A stretch of 64,000 bases of DNA from Typhlomys cinereus (lineage: Eukaryota > Chordata > Mammalia > Rodentia > Platacanthomyidae): positions 1,449,638-1,513,637 of the forward strand of contig JALPQD010000224.1 in the NCBI GenBank assembly GCA_023101885.1, in the 5' to 3' direction. A program made the position numbers and the translations under genes. Below are positions 11,370 to 21,726 of this stretch, piece by piece (position 1 is the stretch's first letter; every line of letters starts with the position of its first letter). The notes under the pieces are model-generated. The model saw only the letters and a program-made list of their open reading frames with translations. It ran no database searches and was not told where the DNA came from.

Positions 11370-11468
11370 ATATTTATTCATTCAGCTTTTATCCACTCAA
11401 TAAATAATTATTGAATGCCTATTGGTTCTTAGAATCAACTAATAAACAAACAAAAATCTCTTGCTTTG
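11370..11468 (+). mobile_element. L2-like 3' fragment, target of an L1 insertion
   Basis: TTCATTCAGCTTTTATCCAC, CAATAAATAATTATTGAATG and AACTAATAAACAAACAAAAA have the order of the L2 3' end. Its right end is the left target-site duplication of the following L1 (11452-11468). Confidence 0.55.
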
Positions 11469-11832
11469 AGATTCTCAACAATAGTTGGGGCCAAAGCAAT
11501 CGTAATGGGACTTTGCATGCCCTGCGCAATGTCCAGCGCACTGTTGCCCTCATAAAGTCTAGCATCTGTTAAGGGCACCGAGACCCCTGGAGGCAAGGGA
11601 TTGACAGCCATAGTAGTGATCTTATGCTTAAGGGGAACAAGAGAAAGGGCTTATGGAAATGCCACTGGGTCCTTATATGTCATCGGAGAGGAGGACCCAA
11701 TGGAGAGTTAGGCGTATACAATAAAGGACTCTCTGGGAATTGGGGGGGAGGCACTGGGGGAAGGGGAGAGGGAGGAGGGGAGAGGGAGGGAACTGGTAAA
11801 AAATTTTTAAAATGTATAATTAAATTTAAAAA
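11469..11832 (+). mobile_element. L1 3' UTR, polypurine family, 5'-truncated, with perfect target-site duplication
   Basis: Contains GTTGGGGCCAAAGCAATCG, GGACTTTGCATG, AAAGTCTAGCATC, GGAGGCAAGGGATTGACAGC, CACTGGGTCCTTATATG and GAGGAGGACCCAATGGAGAG, then a GGGGGGAGGCACTGGGGG polypurine tract and an A/T-rich tail. It is bounded by identical 17-base repeats at 11452-11468 and 11833-11849, which proves an L1-type retrotransposition. Confidence 0.9.
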
Positions 11833-12539
11833 AAAAATCTCTTGCTTTGTAGAAAATTTTAATTAAAAAAAGTAAAATAAAATGTAGCTAGGTATGGTGG
11901 CACTTTAAATAAAATAAGAAAACATAGGCAAACAGGCACATAGATATCTATACTGTGCAATGGAGTCATTAAAATAAGAAACACTTGGATAGCAAAGCAT
12001 TGACAATTTCTTTGTGAAGGGTCAGCTAGAAAAGATGTGAAACTTCTGGTCAAAGTCTCTCTCCACTCTGCCACTATAGAGCAAATACTCTGAACCAAGA
12101 CATAAAATATAAGTGTGACTTGTTCCAGTAATCTTTATTTACAAAAATAGGTAGTGAGAAGCCATAATTTGAGACAAGATAAAAGAGTCAGGAGCTCAAG
12201 GAAATTACCAATTTTAAACAGAGTACTCAAGGTGAGTCTCTTTGAGAAAAAAAAATCCACTCAAAATAAGAACAAGTTGAGTTTATGCCATGTGGAATTC
12301 GGATAGACAGAGCTTTCTGCACAAAAGTCCTGCGGCAGGAACATGTTTGGAACATTTTGAACCCCAGGAGGAAGTTCTGGCTGAGGCAGAATGAGTGAGC
12401 AGCCACATCTGTCTCCAAATCCCTTCCCTCTTTCCTCCTGCTTCCACTCTTTCGTGAAATAAAACTTTATTACAATAATGAAGAAGGGCTAGAAACGGGC
12501 TTTCCTCTGGCCTAGGAAAGGTCAAAGGTTCAGTTTCAT

Positions 12540-12945
12540 GTTTTATTACTATAATAAATGCTAGACACAACATTTAGGGGAATAAGGGATTTTTTTGTTC
12601 CTGCTTATAATTATGGGATACAGTTGATCATAATGGCAGGAGAGCTGTCAACAGAAGCTAAGGGAATCGGCCATTCCACATCACCGTCAAGAGCTAAGAC
12701 AGGCAAGGACCAGGGCTGCAGACCTGCTTTTTAGTTTGCCCATCTGCCAAATTCCAACCAGCTCTCCCCATCTTATCCACGTGCCCACGGACTAGTCCTG
12801 CCCACTATGAGCTGGGTCTTCCGACACCAATCATACAATTAAGACATTTTTCCTACCACCTACTAAGGACCCGCCTTAATTAAATAACTCATCCTAGGCA
12901 AGCCCACAAGCCCATTTCTGAGGTGTCAAGTTGACAGCTAAAGCC
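12540..12945 (-). repeat. Dispersed rodent repeat, antisense
   Basis: Starts TTACTATAATAAATGCTAGA and ends near GAGGTGTCAAGTTGACAGC; in between are CTTATCCACGTGCCCACGG and CCCACTATGAGCTGGGTC. These are, in reverse, the hallmarks of the same family as the tandem unit at 3412-4140. Confidence 0.55.
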
Positions 12946-13699
12946 AAATGTCACCGAGTCATTGATATGTTCTGATTTTTTTTTCATCTTGGCCTGAGTT
13001 TGACTCGATATCAAGAACAGAGCTGAAAAATGAAGGTAAGAACCCCTGACCCCAGAAATGCCCCCCAGCAACTCTGTCACAGTATGTTCACAAAGGGCTC
13101 TTCAGCAAGATTCTCCAAAGGAAGCCTTATCATCTAGAAAGCAGTTGGTAAGTACTGCTTCACCGATCATATGGCCTATACATTGCTGGGTGTTTGTTTG
13201 TTTGTTCATTGGTTAGTTCCTTTGTTTGTTTGTTTTAAGAGACCAGTAACTGAAACTATTGGGTAGACTAGAAGGCCAGTTTTCATTTCTAAATGTCAGA
13301 AAATCCATCTAAGAATCACTCTGATACTGAAAAAGACAAGTGAGCTGATTAATTCTATCTGCAGTTGTTTGAAAGAACTGCTTTATTTACTATTTTAAAT
13401 GGTCAACGCTGATTTGAGAAACAATATCAACCTCAACAGTCAGTTTACTACAGATGATGTAATGTTGAGGTTTGTTGTATTCTGAGCCCACATGAAGCTC
13501 ATGAGAAACAAAGACACAATGGGGGAAACTTTAAATAACCAGTATTTTGGCTTTCATAAAGTTGGTGACTTCAAAGTACCAGCAGAAGATGTGGAAAATA
13601 TGTTACTTGTACTTTGGTCAAATTATTCTATATAATCCAATTTCTTAATTTTATGTATTTGAAGCCTTGTGAATTAGGAATATCAGTATAGCTATATAT
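12946..13699. other. Gene-free stretch with (TTTG)n
   Basis: A short TTTG repeat lies at about 13190-13235. Otherwise non-repetitive and without a credible open frame. Confidence 0.4.
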
Positions 13700-13716
13700 A
13701 GAATTAAAGATGGCAA

Positions 13717-13846
13717 GGGGCTGGAGAGGTGGCTCAGGGGTTAAGCCTCTGCCTTGTAGGCGGAAGGTCCTGAGTTCAGATCCTGGACCCCATGTATAGA
13801 CGCCGGGTGGAAGCAGTCCATGGTGGTTCCCAAATTCGCCCGTGGT

Positions 13847-13896
<50 letters not shown>

Positions 13897-13947
13897 TACA
13901 CACACAATTGAATAAATAATAAAAAAATAAAAATAAATTTTAAAAAA
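13717..13947 (+). mobile_element. B2-like SINE with perfect target-site duplication
   Basis: Head GGGCTGGAGAGGTGGCTCAG-like, GGAAGGTCCTGAGTTCAGATC, a short linker, a partly deleted body, and a (CA)n tail at 13850-13906 followed by an A-rich end. Flanked by identical 17-base repeats at 13700-13716 and 13948-13964, so the insertion is fairly young. Confidence 0.92.
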
Positions 13948-13964
13948 AGAATTAAAGATGGCAA

Positions 13965-14798
13965 AATATATTGGAAATAAGATACAGCAACAAAGCTTTA
14001 TTTTCTGGAAAAGTTTTATTGTTTCAAATTTGTATTTTACCTTATAATGAAAAATGCTCTAAAAAGAATGTTGAAACTGTTTCAGTTCTTGTGCCTCTTC
14101 TTCTCCCAGAACATTAAAAAATGTGATCTTATATTAACTTTATATAGCCCTTGTGAGTTTTGCCTTAAACATTATGCCTTATATTATTAAATTGTTTTCT
14201 TTAATCCAATTCTGTATTTTAAAAAATTAGCAACATTTTATTATTAAATACAAATTTACTTTTAAAAATCTTTGTAATACCTGTATCTGGCATATTGTTG
14301 TTTATCTGTTATTTGAATTTATTCAATACACAACTCATTTTTCAAAAAAAATCACTCTGGATGCTGATGTGCTATAAAGGAAAAATGACTGAAGCCTCTA
14401 TCAGAGCAAAGTCTGGCCATCCTCAGGTTCTGTCAGAGAGGGACAGTCCCTGGGCATTCATGGGTGGTCCCTATGGACCTGAGGGAGCCTTGGCAGTGGA
14501 GATGTGTGTGTGTGGTGTGGGGGGCTGGCTTTCATTTAATTTCGGGTGAAACAACTGCAATGTGGTTTAGAACAGAAATGTTTCACTTTTACTGTCTCCT
14601 TGCATAGACCAAAAAAAAAAATTGCAGGACATAGACTGGGGAAATGGAGTAAAACTAAAGCTTGGATAGGATTAGCAAACAGAAGCAGACATGCAGGACA
14701 CTAAGGCCTCGTTCCCCACATCTAGCCACACACTCTCCCCACCCACATAGGGCACAACTCAGACCACCTCGAATTTTTCTTCTGGTTTCCACAATACA
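13965..14798. other. Gene-free AT-rich stretch
   Basis: Long A/T-rich runs to about 14350, then mixed sequence. No gene or repeat family recognised. Confidence 0.4.
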
Positions 14799-14814
14799 CA
14801 GGGGTTCCTTTCTC

Positions 14815-15323
14815 TTTTTTTTTTTTAATAATGAATCTTTTTTTTTCCCCGCTCATACAAACTTAATATGTACCCCGGTCACCTCCCTCCCGCCACACCT
14901 CCCTGGACCTCCCTGTTCCCTCCCCCCTTTTTCCTTTCCTTTCCCCCTCTCTCCCTATCTCCCAGTGCCTCCTCCCCCATCCCTGGAGCATCCTTTAATG
15001 TGTATGTCAAACTTTCCTCTGGGTCCTCCTCCTCTCTGATGAGGTGTAAGGACTCATGGCATTTCCTAGAACTCTTTCTTGTGTTCCCTTTAAGTATAGG
15101 AACACTATTGTGACTGTTAATCCCTTGCTTCTAAGGATCCTACTGCCTTTAGTCCATGTGAGACTTTGAGGGGTCAATGATATGTTGGTCATTGCGTAGG
15201 TCAGGCAAAGTCCTATTATGATTGCTTTGGCCCTAACTTGTGTGGAGTATCTTGCATATCATAGCTCCTCCCCATCTCTGGGCTCTTCCAATCTTACCGC
15301 CCCCTCTTCTGCAGATTTTCCCA
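14815..15323 (-). mobile_element. L1 3' UTR, polypurine family, antisense
   Basis: Poly(T) on the left is the reversed tail; then the C/T-rich tract (CCTCCCTGTTCCCTCCCCCC), CCTCTGGGTCCTCCTCCTC, GGAACACTATTGTGACTG, TAAGGATCCTACTGC, CTAACTTGTGTGGAGTATC and CTTACCGCCCCCTCTTCTGC. Near-identical 16-base flanks at 14799-14814 and 15324-15339 (two mismatches) mark the insertion. Confidence 0.88.
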
Positions 15324-15339
15324 CAGAGGTTCCTTTTTC

Positions 15340-15755
15340 AAAGGAATCTCTGCAGGTCAGTCATGCCAGGGCCAATCATGTCAGGGTTCACTGCTTTGCT
15401 TTAGATTCCCCTGTACATGCTCAGGTAGGAAAATAACTCTTTAGTCCCTTGCCTGTGTTAGAGATGACAGCAGTTCATACTCCCCTCTTGTGGCCACTTG
15501 AAAGCATGCCGGCCTGCACACAGGAACAGAGCAGCGGAGAAGAAAGCAAGCATGTCCACGCAGGTCAGGAAGCAGGAGTATTTTCCATTGTCAACCTTCC
15601 TATGATATCAGACCTTAAAAAACTGACAACATTTAACATGTAAAAGCAAAGGTTTATTGGCTTTGTATTAAGTTTTCATAGGTCGATGTTTTCAAATGTT
15701 TAAAAAGCTTCATAACTGAGCCAACGCAGATGGAAGGATTGATGGAATACATGAC
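15340..15755. other. Spacer between two inverted L1 ends
   Basis: About 400 bases without recognised repeats. It contains the left flank of the next L1 at 15756-15769. Several 60-70 codon frames here have no recognisable content. Confidence 0.4.
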
Positions 15756-15769
15756 AAGTCTGATTGTTC

Positions 15770-16290
15770 AGGGCAACCTAATCTCTCCCCATCCTAAAGC
15801 TCAGGGAAATTTGCAGAAGAGGGGGCAGTAAGATTGTAAGAGCCTAAAGATGGGGAGGAGCAACAATATGCAAGATACTCCACACAAGTTAGGGCCGAAG
15901 TAACCATAGGACTTTGCATGACCAGTGCAATGACCGACATATCATTGACCCCCCAAAGTCTAGCATGGATCACAGGCACTAGGATCTTTAGAGGCAAGGG
16001 ATTAACAGCCACAATAGTGTTCCCATACTAAAGGGGTACACAAGAAAGGGCTCTAGGCAATGCTACTGAGTCCTTACACCCCATTAGATTGGAGGACCCA
16101 GAGGAAAGTTTGACATTCACACTAAAGGAATGGGGGGGGCACTGGGAGAAAGGGAAGGAGGGAGGTGAAAGGAAGGGGAAAAAGAGGTAAGAAGCAAGGG
16201 AGTCTGGGGAGGGTTAGAAAGAAGGAGGAGACCAGAGGACCTATTAAGTTTGTATGAGTGGAAAAAATAAATTAATTAACTAAAAAAAAG
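15770..16290 (+). mobile_element. L1 3' UTR, polypurine family
   Basis: CATCCTAAAGCTCAGGGAAA, AGAGGGGGCAGTAAGATTG, GATACTCCACACAAGTTAGG, GACTTTGCATGACC, AAAGTCTAGCATGGATCACA and GGAACACTATTG-like reverse parts are in the same order as the copies at 24866 and 11469. A GGGGGG-rich tract and an A/T tail follow. Flanks 15756-15769 and 16291-16304 match at 12 of 14 bases. Confidence 0.9.
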
Positions 16291-16304
16291 AAGCCTGGTT
16301 GTTC

Positions 16305-16758
16305 CTGATCATTGTCCTTGGGTCCCTCAAGTAACTGCAGTAGATCTATAAGCGCTGTGGTGTGGGACTGTGGGAAGCAATGAGCTGGTGGAGGAAGCAA
16401 ACAACAGACTTGCAAATGCTCATTTTGCAATTTTCTTAAGTTGCTGATCATTAAGAAATATTCCTAGCAGGGAAGCATCGACTTCTAAATCAATAGCCAA
16501 GTTATATGATTAAAAGGGAAAAGTACCAAGGACAAAAATGAAATTGCGATGCCATACCCTTGTGCAGCCCTGAGTGGAGGGTGGACTAGGGCAGAGGATG
16601 CTCTGCTCCTTGTGAGCCAGCGCATCCAGTGCGAGACAACGCAAATGCGTCCTGACTCTGCGCCAGGTGTCGCCCGGGTGTCACTCAGTAGAGTTGTTAC
16701 CTCTCTTGGCTGCTGTACGTTGTGTGATCCCAGATATGTAGATTTATGAAATAAGCAG
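16305..16758. other. Unassigned stretch
   Basis: No gene or repeat recognised. The CpG-containing patch at 16600-16690 is open for 66 codons on the + strand, without recognisable content. Confidence 0.35.
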
Positions 16759-16759
16759 A

Positions 16760-17130
16760 CAGGCTGGGGAGATAGCTCAGGCTGCACATGCATGAACACC
16801 CGAGTTTGACTGTCAGAACCCACCTGAAAAACCAGGTGTGGATAGCATGTGTTTGTAAGGAGGCAATCAAAAATATATAGTAACAAATTCCAGAGTTGGG
16901 GTGCAAAGACACAGGAATCCCTGGGGATTGTTGGCTACCAGGCTAACATAATTGGTGAACCCCCAGATCCCAGAGAGAGACCTTGTTTCAGTATACTAAG
17001 AAATGCCAACTGAAGTTGACCTCTGACCTCCACACACAGGTGCACACATGTGTACGTCTACCTGCATACTCACCAACATGCACACACAGCTGGACACGCC
17101 TATATATATCTGCACACACAAACTAAAAAA
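16760..17130 (+). mobile_element. B4-like SINE
   Basis: GGCTGGGGAGATAGCTCAGG, GTCAGAACCCACCTGAAAAA, CCAGGTGTGGATAGCATGTG, CAGGAATCCCTGGGGATTG, GGCTAACATAATTGGTGAAC, AGAGACCTTGTTTCAG and GACCTCTGACCTCCACAC are in B4 order, followed by a degenerate CA-rich tail. A short insertion splits the B1-like part. Confidence 0.78.
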
Positions 17131-17389
17131 GGAAATAAAGTAGGTATCGAAATCAAACTGATATTAAATCATAAAGAAATTTATTTTAATACAACTCCTT
17201 GGCATACATATAAACTTACTATCTATTAAGTATGGAAGCAAATTTGCATGTTAATGAGATGGATGTACTTTGTTACTTTTTTGTAAATAGTAAACTTTGG
17301 TTGAACATTGCTTATGTATGGCATAAAATATCTTTAAAGTTTTTCACAGTTGGTCAGGGTTTTTATTTTATAATAATAAAAAACCTGTA

Positions 17390-17790
17390 GGTAGGAAGAC
17401 AGCTCATCAAACTGCTCTGTAGGCAGCCGTTATGCCCATAGAATGGGAACTACAGCGGAAACCTTTGAGTCTAAAGCTGGATGAGTGAATCAAAATACAC
17501 ATACCAGTGGGGTGGCCTGAAGAGAGGTAACTTACACTATGGAGGCCTGAACCCACACAAATGTAGACAAGCCAGAGTGAACCCTAAAGTCCATAGAAGC
17601 ATAGGTGGAAGAGTGGGATGGAATGGTGAAGAGAAGAGAGGGATGGGAGGGAGGGAAGCTGGGATGAATACTCAGTATGCTTAAAAGTAGGGGGAAAGAA
17701 CAGGTAATAGGGGTCAAAAATGCATAATTTATTGTATTTGTATATGAAAGTTTTAAATAATAAAAAGGTATTGTGTGGCAAAAAAAAAAC
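17390..17790 (+). mobile_element. L1 3' UTR, family 2
   Basis: GGAAACCTTTGAGTCTAAAG, GCTGGATGAGTGAATC, GTGGGGTGGCCTGAA, GGTCCATAGAAGC-like sequence, a GGGATGGGAGGGAGGG purine tract and an ATACTCAGTATGCTTAAAAG end. The same order recurs at 28927-29321. It ends in an A run at 17781-17789. Confidence 0.72.
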
Positions 17791-18505
17791 TGCAATTCAT
17801 ACTGCACAATAGTCTTGAATCTGACTTGAGGTGTTTCAGGCAGCATTTACTAACTTTGCATGGGATGAGGTCATATGCAGTGTGAAGTATGTGTGTGTTC
17901 AGAACCAAAGCTGCAGTGTGTGATACAACGTGGGTGAGTACTGCCAGAAACATTTCATTTAGCTTTTGATTTAGATTCATTTAGTGGTTGATTTCAAATT
18001 AATATTTTAGTCACAGTACATTCAGAAACTTTTAACTGATGCTAAATTGGGAGAGAGGGACCTTCACATTTAGGTTAAGAAGCCGGGGTGTGTGGAGAAG
18101 CCCACTAGGCTCCAAAAGAAAAGACTCAGCCCCAGACCACACCCTAGCTGAACCCAGTGTACCCAAATTAAGACAAAAGGACATTGATCTGGAAGAGAAC
18201 GGGAATGGAGGAACAAGATCAGGGACAGAGGGCTACAGAAGAGAGCAGAGGGTTAAATAAATGGAAGATTTCGTATACATGCAGGAAAGCCAAACAGTAA
18301 AGCTCATTAATAAAAGAAAAAGTGGCACATGGTAGAAAGAAGCTGCGATGTGATGACCTAGCAGATAGAAAGCGCTGGGATGTTTCCCTGAAACCGCTAT
18401 AGAAGTAACAACAGCAATAGGATTCATAACAGCCTTAATTACATGTCCTTGGAGTTCAGAGAAAGGGTAACTCTTATCAGACATAGTAAGGAAGATGCTC
18501 CAAAT
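17791..18505. other. Gene-free stretch
   Basis: No recognised gene or repeat. Frames of about 70-80 codons on both strands are unremarkable. Confidence 0.4.
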
Positions 18506-18509
18506 CCTC

Positions 18510-18775
18510 TTCTGTCACTGTGGTGAATACTCTGCCCCAAGGGACAAAGGGTTTATTATAATTGGCTTATGATTCAAGAGGGGATAGTGTCCATTATGGA
18601 AGGGAACACGTAGTAACAGAGAAGACATGGCCACAGGAGCAGCAGGCCAGCTGTTACTTTGCAAACATTCTCAGGAAACAGATATCAAGCATGAGAACAG
18701 GAAATGGGTAAGGTTATTAGACCTCAAGACCCACCCCCCAGTGATGTGGGGAAATTCTTATTTAAACCCTGAATA
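18510..18775 (-). repeat. Dispersed rodent repeat, antisense fragment
   Basis: CTGTCACTGTGGTGAATACT, GGTTTATTATAATTGGCTTA and CAAGACCCACCCCCCAGTGA resemble the reverse of the family seen at 3412 and 12540. Identification is by a few landmarks only. Confidence 0.4.
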
Positions 18776-19436
18776 TGCTTAGAAAGACGGTATCTCAGAG
18801 GAATCTTAAAAGATTGATAGAATTTCAGCATGGAAGTTACAGGCAAAGGATGGTTTTAATTTTATTTAATATTAAGTATTTTATTTAATTCCAAATAAAT
18901 TCATAGAAGCAGAAACAAACACAAAGCAAAGAGAAACTGTTGATGCGTAGATAAGTAGGGGAAATGTGTTACATAAAGTGACAGACAGCCTTATATACCT
19001 GACTCCTGAAATTAGAGTTGTTCTAGCAGGCAGAAGGAAGCAATTGAAATCTCTTATACAGAAGAGAGGCTTGATGTAACAGAGATAAAATAAAATTTAG
19101 GTTGGGTTAGATTTGGGGTGAGGAAGAATATCTGGAAGTTTGGTCACAACTTACTACTCAATAGCCCAATCCAGTTCGTAGACCTGCCATATTTAGCCCA
19201 AAGAGGATTTGTCAACATCTAATAACCAATTTTTTTTATTCTGGCTTCTTTTTAAAGCACTAAAATTGTAATAAACCCAAAATGTAACTTTGACAGTAAG
19301 ATCACAAGGATTTCTGCTACCTTCCAATATATTGCATCCTTCCTAGTTCCCAAGTCCCATGAACAAACTCCTATTCTCCTGACAGAAAAACAAGTACCAA
19401 CTACCAATCAGTCATCATTGTCTGTGTACTCGTGCC
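18776..19436. other. Gene-free AT-rich stretch
   Basis: AT-rich sequence, including TTTATTT-type runs at 18855-18900. No gene or repeat family recognised. Confidence 0.4.
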
Positions 19437-19457
19437 TGCGCGCGCGCGCGGCGCGCG

Positions 19458-19508
<51 letters not shown>

Positions 19509-19510
19509 AC
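19437..19510. repeat. (GC)n-(GT)n alternating purine-pyrimidine tract
   Basis: An alternating CG run with one phase break (19450/19451) passes straight into about 24 GT units. Alternating CG next to long GT is the classic sequence for Z-DNA under negative supercoiling. Confidence 0.95.
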
Positions 19511-20140
19511 TGTCTTCTAATCTTCTTCATTAACTCATGAGGCCTTCAGAACGGAGAAAACAGTCAGGTGGGGAGATGGAGAGAGCTCTCATCAGAAATT
19601 GGATTGCAGCAGTCAACAAGGGCATGGAAAGGACATGCTTGGTCTGCATCTATGCCAAATCCCAACCAACATTTCCATTCATCGTAGAAGCACTGACAAG
19701 ATGGAAAAGAAATTTAATTATGAACATTCTGATTGCATTTCTTTAGAAAAGCAACTGTAGCTTGTTTTGAAGACTTATTTTGCATTGTTCTTTCACAAAA
19801 GCTCACAGAGTATGAATGCTGTTATGAATATTATATACAGTGCCTTGTGAACAGTTGTTTCTTCACCGTAAATTACAACTGCCAATTAAAACACCAAAGC
19901 AAATTGCAACTTGTGGTTTTTTTTTTTAAAGCATGAAACATCCTTAATCCTTAAGCATGAGATATTCTTCAATCCACTAGTGAGGTAAAACTGGTTTGAA
20001 GGAAGACTCACTTTTATATGTGAAATACTGATACAGATGCAGTACTAAATTATCTATAGTAATGGAAAGAAATTTCTGGAAAACATTAGACTAGCCAGTA
20101 CAAGCAATATGTAATTCATTCATCTGATCTCCTTTCCAAT
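19511..20140. other. Gene-free stretch
   Basis: Two overlapping 67-69 codon frames (19537-19746 and 19733-19936) show no recognisable protein. No repeat is identified. Confidence 0.35.
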
Positions 20141-20146
20141 CAGTCG

Positions 20147-21028
20147 ATGTCACTGTGGGTCCTAAGTGTTGTGTATTTTTTAACAGTTGCTAAAGACCCG
20201 GGTCTAACTGTGGTGTTAAGGTATGCGACAAGATCAGCAAAATCTCGACCAAGCCATAGCTCTTTCATTGCTGCAGAAACGAAACACAAAAACTCTTGCT
20301 CAGAACCAAGAGCACACACCCACCAGAGCAAATTTCTGGAATCGGACTGCTTAATTTCACAAACAGCCTTTCATAGCCTAAAACAGCTTGTTCTGGGAAC
20401 TCAAAACTGCAGCCAACAAAATACTAGACAGATTTGGAGGAGGGCAGCTTTTGGCTCACAGCAGCAAAGTGACCTCACTCATGAGAAAGGCCGAATGTAA
20501 ACCTCTGTCTCAGTGTACACGACACATCCTGCCGGTCAGATGCACAGAAAGATGAGGAACTCCAGCTGTGCCTCACAGGGCCAAGAAATTGAAACACCTG
20601 GGGCTGTGAAAAGTTGGGCTCTGTGTTTTTCCCAAGGTGAGGTCAGAACCAAAGATGAGGAACATGGTTCATGTTGCCAATACAAAGCCAACTCCGCCAA
20701 ACTCAATGAGGTTCTGTCTCAGAAAAGACAACCAGATAGGGCCCCAGGGATTTCCGTTAGCAACTGCATCTGCACAGCTGGACCAAAAGGACGTATTTCA
20801 TCCCATCTGCCTGAAAACCATCATTCCTCTCAAAGCAACATAGTTTATGTGAAAAGAGGAGGCGTTCTACATCCTGCTGCAGAAGGCTTCTCTGACAGTC
20901 TCCAGCAATCTTCAGCCTCCTTATCGGCGGCCACCATCATCATTATCATTATTAATGAAGCCAGAGTAGAACCATGCATTAGACAATACATGAAGCAGAA
21001 ATCATCCTTTCTCACAATTACTCCATAA
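20147..21028 (+). other. Unidentified frame open for about 880 bases with a single stop
   Basis: One frame runs from the ATG at 20147 to a stop at 21026-21028 with only one in-frame stop (TAA at 20498-20500). The conceptual product is rich in Ser, Gln, Cys, His and Lys, has an Ile run from a CATCATCATTATC repeat near 20935-20955, and shows no domain I recognise. No promoter or splice context is evident. It may be chance, a decayed pseudogene or an unrecognised repeat. Confidence 0.25.
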
Positions 21029-21219
21029 GGAAAAGATTATTATCAGCTTCTTTTGGCATCTACACATAGAAAGTTTAGGGAGTGAAGCTCGGAAGCTTGG
21101 AGCTGAAACTTGATGTCAACTTGGATTTATCAATTCTCTGCTATACTTCTTCCACACAGAACAGTGGTTTTGAACATACATTCCATCCTCAGAAAAGCCA
21201 ATAGTGTAATTTAGCTAAT

Positions 21220-21425
21220 GATTTAGTTTCCGATCCATTGTTGCCATAATACTTCGCCCCAAAAGAACTGAGGGGAAGAAAAGGGTTTTTCTTCCACTCA
21301 CAATGAAGTTGCCTTAATGAGGTCATTTCTCATATGCGTGCTCAGAAGCATGCCTCCCAAGTGTTAAGACCACCATCACAGCTAGCACAATAGCAGAATC
21401 TGTTCCTGCTCATAACCACTGTGGT
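21220..21425 (-). repeat. Dispersed rodent repeat, antisense fragment
   Basis: CCATTGTTGCCATAATACTT, GGGGAAGAAAAGGG and AATGAAGTTGCC, followed by GTTCCTGCTCATAACC, fit a degenerate reverse copy of the common family seen at 12540. Low certainty. Confidence 0.35.
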
Positions 21426-21464
21426 CATTGAGTACCAAGACTCCATCAGACCTTCTTTTTATTG

Positions 21465-21726
21465 TTTGTGTGTGTTTTTCTGTGTGCGTGTGCATTAGAG
21501 GGCACTGTGTGTGCCTATGGAAGCCCAAGGGTGATTTCAGGAATCACCCTGGATGGTGCTACCTCCTCTTTGTTTTGCTCTGGAGTTTCCCAGGCTCCAC
21601 TATCCAGGACGATAAGTACAGGCTGCCACCATTTCCACCTGGCATTTTTGTATGGAATCCGTAATCAAACTCAGGACTTTCTGCTTACAAAGCAGAGGCT
21701 TAACTCCTGAACATCTCTCAGGCCCC
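21465..21726 (-). mobile_element. B2-like SINE, antisense
   Basis: AGAGGGCACTGTGTGTGCC, CCCAAGGGTGATTTCAGG, CACCCTGGATGGTGCTACC, CTCTGGAGTTTCCCAGGCTC, CAGGCTGCCACCATTTCC and CTTTCTGCTTACAAAGCAG lie in the order of the reversed element, ending CATCTCTCAGGCCCC. The tail is a short GT-rich stretch. Confidence 0.88.

Noticed and set aside
20513..21028. 171-codon frame taken as an independent gene
   Set aside because: It starts at GTG, has no homology I recognise, and is better treated with the upstream part as one doubtful frame.
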